Assembly: GCF_000832305.1 (NCBI RefSeq)
Contig: NZ_CP010537.1
Span: 1,798,001-1,862,000, forward strand
Direction: 5' to 3'
DNA length: 64,000 nucleotides
Origin: Cupriavidus basilensis
Lineage (GTDB): Bacteria; Pseudomonadota; Gammaproteobacteria; Burkholderiales; Burkholderiaceae
Shown here: positions 60,524 to 64,000 of the stretch, one piece after another
How the letters are laid out: each line of letters begins with the position of its first letter
Numbering within the stretch: position 1 is the first letter of the stretch
Translations under genes and position numbers: made by a program
The notes under the pieces: generated by a model
Databases searched by the model: none
What the model was told of the DNA's origin: nothing
The model's input: the letters and a program-made list of their open reading frames with translations, nothing else

Positions 60524-62266
60524 TCAGGCGTCGAACATCTTGCGCAGTGTCGATTTCAGGATCTTGCCGTTGGCATTGCGCGGCAGCATGTCGGGGCAGA
60601 ACACGATCCGCACCGGCACCTTGAAGGCCGCCAGCCGCTCGCCCACGAACGCCTGCAATTCCGCCTCGGTGGCTTGCGCGCCGGGCTTCAGGCTGACCAC
60701 GGCCGCGGGCTCTTCGCCCAGCGTGCGGTGGGGGATGCCGACCAGTGCCGCATCCATGATGGCGGGGTGATCGTACAGCGCGCTTTCCACCTCGATGCTG
60801 TAGATGTTCTCGCCGCCGCGGATCAACATATCCTTCATGCGGTCGACAATATAGACAAAGCCTTCCTCGTCCAGCCGCGCGATATCGCCGGTCTTGAGCC
60901 AGCCGTCGATGAATGTTTGCGCGGTGGCTTCCGGCTTGTTCCAGTAGCCGCGCACCACATTGGCGCCGCGCACCATGAGTTCGCCGGTCTCGCCGGTGGG
61001 CAAGCTGTGTCCGCGCCCGTCCACCACCTTCATCTCGCCGATGGGCAAGGCCGGGCCGCCGCTTTCGGGGCGCTCCACATACTCCTCCGCACTGTGGCTG
61101 GTGAAGGTGGCCGAGGTCTCGGTCATGCCCCAGCCAATGCCGGGGGCCGAATGCGGGAACACTTCCTTGATGCGGCGCACCAGTTCGGCCGAAGCGGGCG
61201 CGCCACCGTAGTTGACGTTTTCCAGCGACGACAGGTCGAAGCGCTCGCGCTCCGGGTGCTCGATGATCTGCCAGGCGATGGTGGGCACGCCGCCGGCAGC
61301 CGTGCAACGCTCGCGCTCGATCAGGCCCATGGCACGCACGGCGTCCCAGCGGCGCATCAGCACGATCTTGGTGCCGCTGGCCAGCGCGCCGTTGAGCACC
61401 GCCATGCAACCGGTAACGTGAAAGAACGGCACCGATAGCAGCATGCCTTTTTGCGGCGCGCCCGGATCTGGCGCGGGAATCGTCTCGCCGCGGCGCAGGC
61501 AATTGCGCATCGGGCTGAACGCGGCGGCCACGGCCACATTGGTGGCGTTGCGGTGGGTGCCGAGCGCGCCCTTGGGCTTGCCGGTGGTGCCTGACGTATA
61601 AAAGATGGTGGCGTCGTCGTCGGCGTCGATGGCCACAACGGGTACCGGTAGTGCGGGCAGTGATGCCCATTGGTCCGGCGTGCCGATCAGGCTCTCCAGC
61701 TGGCTGATGCGCGCGTCGCTGGCTGGCGCATTGGCGCGGCTGACGTAGATTTTTTCCAGCGCGGGGCAGCCTGGCAGGTGCTCGATGATGCGGCCCAGGC
61801 GTTCATCGTCAACGATGGCGATCTTGCTGCCGGAGTCGGCCAGGCCGTACTCCAGTTCCGCCCCGGTCCACCAGGCGTTGAGCGGCGTGACAATGGCGCC
61901 TGTCAGCAAGGCGCCGTAGAAGACGGCCGGCCATTCCGGCAGGTTGCGCATGGCCAGCGCCACGCGGTCGCCCTTGGTCACGCCATCTCGGATCAGCGCA
62001 TGCGCGATGGTGAGCGCGGCGCGGGCGAACGCATCGTACGAGACACGTTCGTCCTCATAGACGACAAAGGTCTTGTCGCCCAACGCGCGGGCTTGCAGGA
62101 ACAGGTCGCGCAGCGTGGGCGGCGCGTTTTTCCAGACGACGGTGGCAATGCCCCGGATCACGCGCGTTTCGGTTTCGAAAGGGGCGCCGGGCGCGGTAAG
62201 GCGGGCATGGGCCTCGGCCAGGCTGATTGCTGGCCAGGTCGTAGCGGATTGCGGGTTGTTCGACAT
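60524..62266 (-). CDS. Acyl-CoA synthetase (AMP-forming)
   Basis: A 580-residue class I adenylate-forming enzyme. The P-loop ATIFYTSGTTGKPKGALGTH at about 205-225, the AMP-binding NYGGAPAS, GWGMTETSATF, and the C-terminal TGDIARLDEEGFVYIVDRMK, and K in NANGKILKSTLRKM near the end are all present. It forms an acyl-AMP and then acyl-CoA, using a fatty or aromatic acid. AGGGAGGCACC precedes the ATG at 62266; an upstream extension to 62335 is not needed. The next gene upstream is a short-chain dehydrogenase, so a catabolic or lipid pathway is likely, the substrate unknown. An intergenic hairpin lies between them. Confidence 0.93.
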   Translation of the reverse strand: MSNNPQSATTWPAISLAEAHARLTAPGAPFETETRVIRGIATVVWKNAPPTLRDLFLQARALGDKTFVVYEDERVSYDAFARAALTIAHALIRDGVTKGDRVALAMRNLPEWPAVFYGALLTGAIVTPLNAWWTGAELEYGLADSGSKIAIVDDERLGRIIEHLPGCPALEKIYVSRANAPASDARISQLESLIGTPDQWASLPALPVPVVAIDADDDATIFYTSGTTGKPKGALGTHRNATNVAVAAAFSPMRNCLRRGETIPAPDPGAPQKGMLLSVPFFHVTGCMAVLNGALASGTKIVLMRRWDAVRAMGLIERERCTAAGGVPTIAWQIIEHPERERFDLSSLENVNYGGAPASAELVRRIKEVFPHSAPGIGWGMTETSATFTSHSAEEYVERPESGGPALPIGEMKVVDGRGHSLPTGETGELMVRGANVVRGYWNKPEATAQTFIDGWLKTGDIARLDEEGFVYIVDRMKDMLIRGGENIYSIEVESALYDHPAIMDAALVGIPHRTLGEEPAAVVSLKPGAQATEAELQAFVGERLAAFKVPVRIVFCPDMLPRNANGKILKSTLRKMFDA

Positions 62267-62391
62267 CGGTGCCTCCCTGACTGCATGGCAGGATGGGCAA
62301 CGCTCTGGCAGGCCGGCGCGCAAGCCTGCCCGCATGCAGCGCCGGCGCGGTGAAGCGGGCGCTGCATGCGGGCACGAAGTGCCCCGGCTCA

Positions 62392-62423
62392 GGCCTCAGG
62401 CCTCGGGCATTGGACCTGAGGCC
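62392..62423. terminator. 9-bp hairpin between acyl-CoA synthetase and short-chain dehydrogenase genes
   Basis: GGCCTCAGG (62392-62400) and CCTGAGGCC (62415-62423) pair perfectly over a 14-base loop, 41 bases beyond the dehydrogenase stop. No T-run is seen, so it may be an attenuator, a partial terminator or a regulatory structure. Confidence 0.4.
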
Positions 62424-62463
62424 GGGAGCGAGCCCGGAACGGGAACAGCGAGCGTGGCGCGGC

Positions 62464-63228
62464 TCAGATCGTGACGCCGCCGTCCACCACCATGGCCTGG
62501 CCGGTCATGAAGGTACTGGCCGAGGAGGCCAGGAACACCGCGGCGCCGGCAATCTCCACCGGCTCGCCGATGCGGCGCAGGGGCGCGCCTTGCGTCGACA
62601 GCTTGTAGCGCTCCGGATCCTCCCAGAGCGCCTTGGCGAAATCGGTGCGGATCAGGCCGGGGGCGATGCAGTTCACGCGCACGTTGCTCGGGCCGAACTC
62701 CACCGCCAGGTTACGCGCCAGCTGGAAGTCGGCCGCCTTCGACACGTTGTACACGCCGATGGTGGGCGAGCCGCGCAGGCCACCGATGGACGACACGATG
62801 ATGATCGAGCCGTCCTTGCGCTCAAGCATCTGCGGGGCCACCATCTGGATCAGCCAGTGGTTGGAGATGACGTTGTTGTCCAGGACCTTGCGGAACTGTT
62901 CGTCGGTCACGCCGCTCATCGGGCCGTAATAGGGGTTGGACGCCGCGTTGCAGACCAGTACGTCGATCTTGCCGAACGTGCTGTTGGTCTGGTCGACCAG
63001 GCGCTGCAGGTCTTCCTTGGAGGAGATATTTGCGGGCACGGCAATCGCGGTGCCGGCGCCATGCCTGGCATTGATGGCATCGACGACTTCCTGGCAGGCC
63101 TCGGCCTTGCGCGAGGAAATCACCACTTTGGCTCCTTGCACCGCCATCTGCTCAGCGATGGCGCGGCCGATGCCGCGTGAAGAGCCGGTGACGACGGCAA
63201 CCTTGCCGGTCAGGTCGAACAATGACAT
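62464..63228 (-). CDS. Short-chain dehydrogenase/reductase
   Basis: A 254-residue SDR. The NAD(P) loop TGSSRGIGRAIAEQM is at about 15-29, the NAAS motif at about 92-95, the catalytic Ser in VSSIGGLRGSPTIG and Tyr-Lys in VYNVSKAAD. The C-terminal VFLASSASTFMTGQAMVVDG is typical of the fabG-like group. It probably acts in lipid or aromatic-ring metabolism together with the acyl-CoA synthetase downstream. CAGGAGACACG precedes the ATG at 63228. It is upstream of the synthetase gene with a 197-base gap, so the two may be one operon. Confidence 0.9.
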   Translation of the reverse strand: MSLFDLTGKVAVVTGSSRGIGRAIAEQMAVQGAKVVISSRKAEACQEVVDAINARHGAGTAIAVPANISSKEDLQRLVDQTNSTFGKIDVLVCNAASNPYYGPMSGVTDEQFRKVLDNNVISNHWLIQMVAPQMLERKDGSIIIVSSIGGLRGSPTIGVYNVSKAADFQLARNLAVEFGPSNVRVNCIAPGLIRTDFAKALWEDPERYKLSTQGAPLRRIGEPVEIAGAAVFLASSASTFMTGQAMVVDGGVTI

Positions 63229-63581
63229 GCGTGTCTCCTGGTGTCCTGGTCCTCGCGGGGCGAGGCCAGATGATCTTTAAGATGATCTTTGAAAGGCGCT
63301 GGTGAATCTGCATCTTGGCAGCACGGCCCGGCGTGTTCTGCACAGCGGATCATGCAGGGGCTTGTCGGTGCCATAGTGCTACCGGCCGGTACATTATGGT
63401 TGGGAGGCATGGCTCAGTCCACAAGCAAATCGGCGGCCGGCCCGGCTTATCAGAGAATTTTCTGTTGGCAATGCATTCGGTGCATGACGTCGGCAAGATA
63501 GCGGCATGATGTCCGCACCCACAAACGGCGAGCAGGTCATAACAGGCTGCAACAGGCCACAAAGGACGAGGAAAGCGTTTC
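63229..63581. other. Divergent intergenic region before the TraB/GumN gene
   Basis: This 353-base stretch has no gene. A 12-base tandem repeat lies near the dehydrogenase (63268-63291), and a short ATGCA/TGCAT pair at 63471-63485 sits nearer the TraB/GumN start. Promoters for both sides must be here. Confidence 0.5.
63268..63291 (+). repeat. 12-base tandem repeat AGATGATCTTTA/G
   Basis: AGATGATCTTTA (63268-63279) and AGATGATCTTTG (63280-63291) are directly repeated with one mismatch, 40 bases upstream of the short-chain dehydrogenase start. It could bind a regulator as a direct repeat. Confidence 0.65.
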
Positions 63582-64000
63582 ATGCTTTGGCAAATCAAGG
63601 ATACCGAGGTCTACCTGCTGGGGGCGATCCACGTGCTGGATGCGCCGTTGCCTGCACTGGTGCCGGCCGCGGAGCGCGCCTACCGCGCTTCGGCGCGGGT
63701 GGTCTTCGAGGTGGCGCTGGACCAGGCACCGGATTTCGCGCCGGCGTATTTCCCGCAGGGCGACAGTCTTAGCCGCCATCTGCCGCCGGCTACGCTTGAA
63801 CAGGTGCGGGCGCTTTGGCTGGATTTCGGCTTGCCCGGCCCCGAGCTGGAGCGGCTGCGCCCCGTGTTCGCTGCGATGCATCTGCAGTTCGCGGTGGCCG
63901 CCAGGCACGGCATCCTGGCGCAGCATGGTGTCGATCGGTTCTTGTGGGCGCGCGCCGCTGTCGATGGACGGGCAACGGATGCGCTGGAGGATGGCACCGA
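63582..64000 (+). CDS. TraB/GumN family protein, N-terminal part
   Basis: The frame is open to the window edge, with at least 139 residues. It begins LWQIKDTEVYLLGAIHVLDA, followed by YRASARVVFEVALDQA and, later, GILAQHGVDRFLWARAAVDG and ATDALEDG, matching the TraB/GumN family (GSIHVLP, then GVD-type motifs). The conserved His of the GAIHVL motif is His17. Most family members are exported, but no signal peptide is seen here. The ATG at 63582 follows GAGGAAAG. Its function is unknown in bacteria; eukaryotic TraB proteins lie at organelle membranes, and the family has been proposed to be metal-dependent hydrolases. Confidence 0.85.
   Translation, partial: MLWQIKDTEVYLLGAIHVLDAPLPALVPAAERAYRASARVVFEVALDQAPDFAPAYFPQGDSLSRHLPPATLEQVRALWLDFGLPGPELERLRPVFAAMHLQFAVAARHGILAQHGVDRFLWARAAVDGRATDALEDGT

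Overview
The window reads as chromosomal DNA of a betaproteobacterium in the Burkholderiaceae, most like Cupriavidus or Ralstonia. The evidence is high GC at codon third positions, dense short-gap operons, an acetone carboxylase operon, Bug-type solute-binding proteins, a lysine/alanine-tailed HU-like histone and monomeric NADP-isocitrate dehydrogenase. I see no rRNA, tRNA, insertion sequence, integrase, prophage or CRISPR array. The genus call is inference from gene content.

Layout. 0-3 kb: the end of a branched-chain amino acid ABC transporter (livG partial, livF), a DUF6869-like protein and, on the other strand, a Leu/Ile/Val-type binding protein. 3-8 kb: an NADPH:FMN reductase-like protein, a chemoreceptor behind a sigma-28 promoter, the HU-like histone, a Coq4-like protein and a divergent Crp/Fnr regulator. 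8-13.3 kb: a three-gene minus-strand operon of a DUF2760 protein and two unusual Hsp70 proteins. 13.6-17.5 kb: a small membrane protein, icd and a Bug protein. 17.7-24.1 kb: a Fur-box promoter followed by FecI sigma factor, FecR anti-sigma and two tandem homologous TonB-dependent receptors, of which only the second has the signalling domain.

24.7-32.2 kb is the most coherent pathway block. A minus operon (RpiR regulator, N-acyl-D-amino acid deacylase, RidA, GntP permease) faces a plus operon (D-serine dehydratase-like PLP enzyme, 2-keto-3-deoxygluconate kinase, KDPG aldolase), with palindromes in the shared promoter region. Together these fit uptake and catabolism of D-glucosaminate or N-acetyl-D-glucosaminate to pyruvate and glyceraldehyde-3-phosphate.

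32-37 kb: a phospholipase D-type lipoprotein, a 43-residue entericidin lipoprotein, a GGDEF/EAL protein with degenerate active sites, and a CNNM/CBS/CorC membrane protein. 37.4-45 kb: acetone carboxylase acxABC with a sigma-54 promoter and a terminator, followed by its probable sigma-54 activator. 45-54 kb: an XRE/MmyB-type regulator, small exported proteins, osmoregulated periplasmic glucan genes opgGH, and a Bcr/CflA drug transporter. 54-64 kb: MscS channel, AmtB, HU (hupB) with a clear terminator, a thioesterase, CreA-like protein, two short-chain dehydrogenases, a PAP2 lipoprotein phosphatase, an acyl-CoA synthetase and the start of a TraB/GumN protein.

Starts were chosen from Shine-Dalgarno sequences and family N-termini. 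Domain positions are read by eye; no database search was run.
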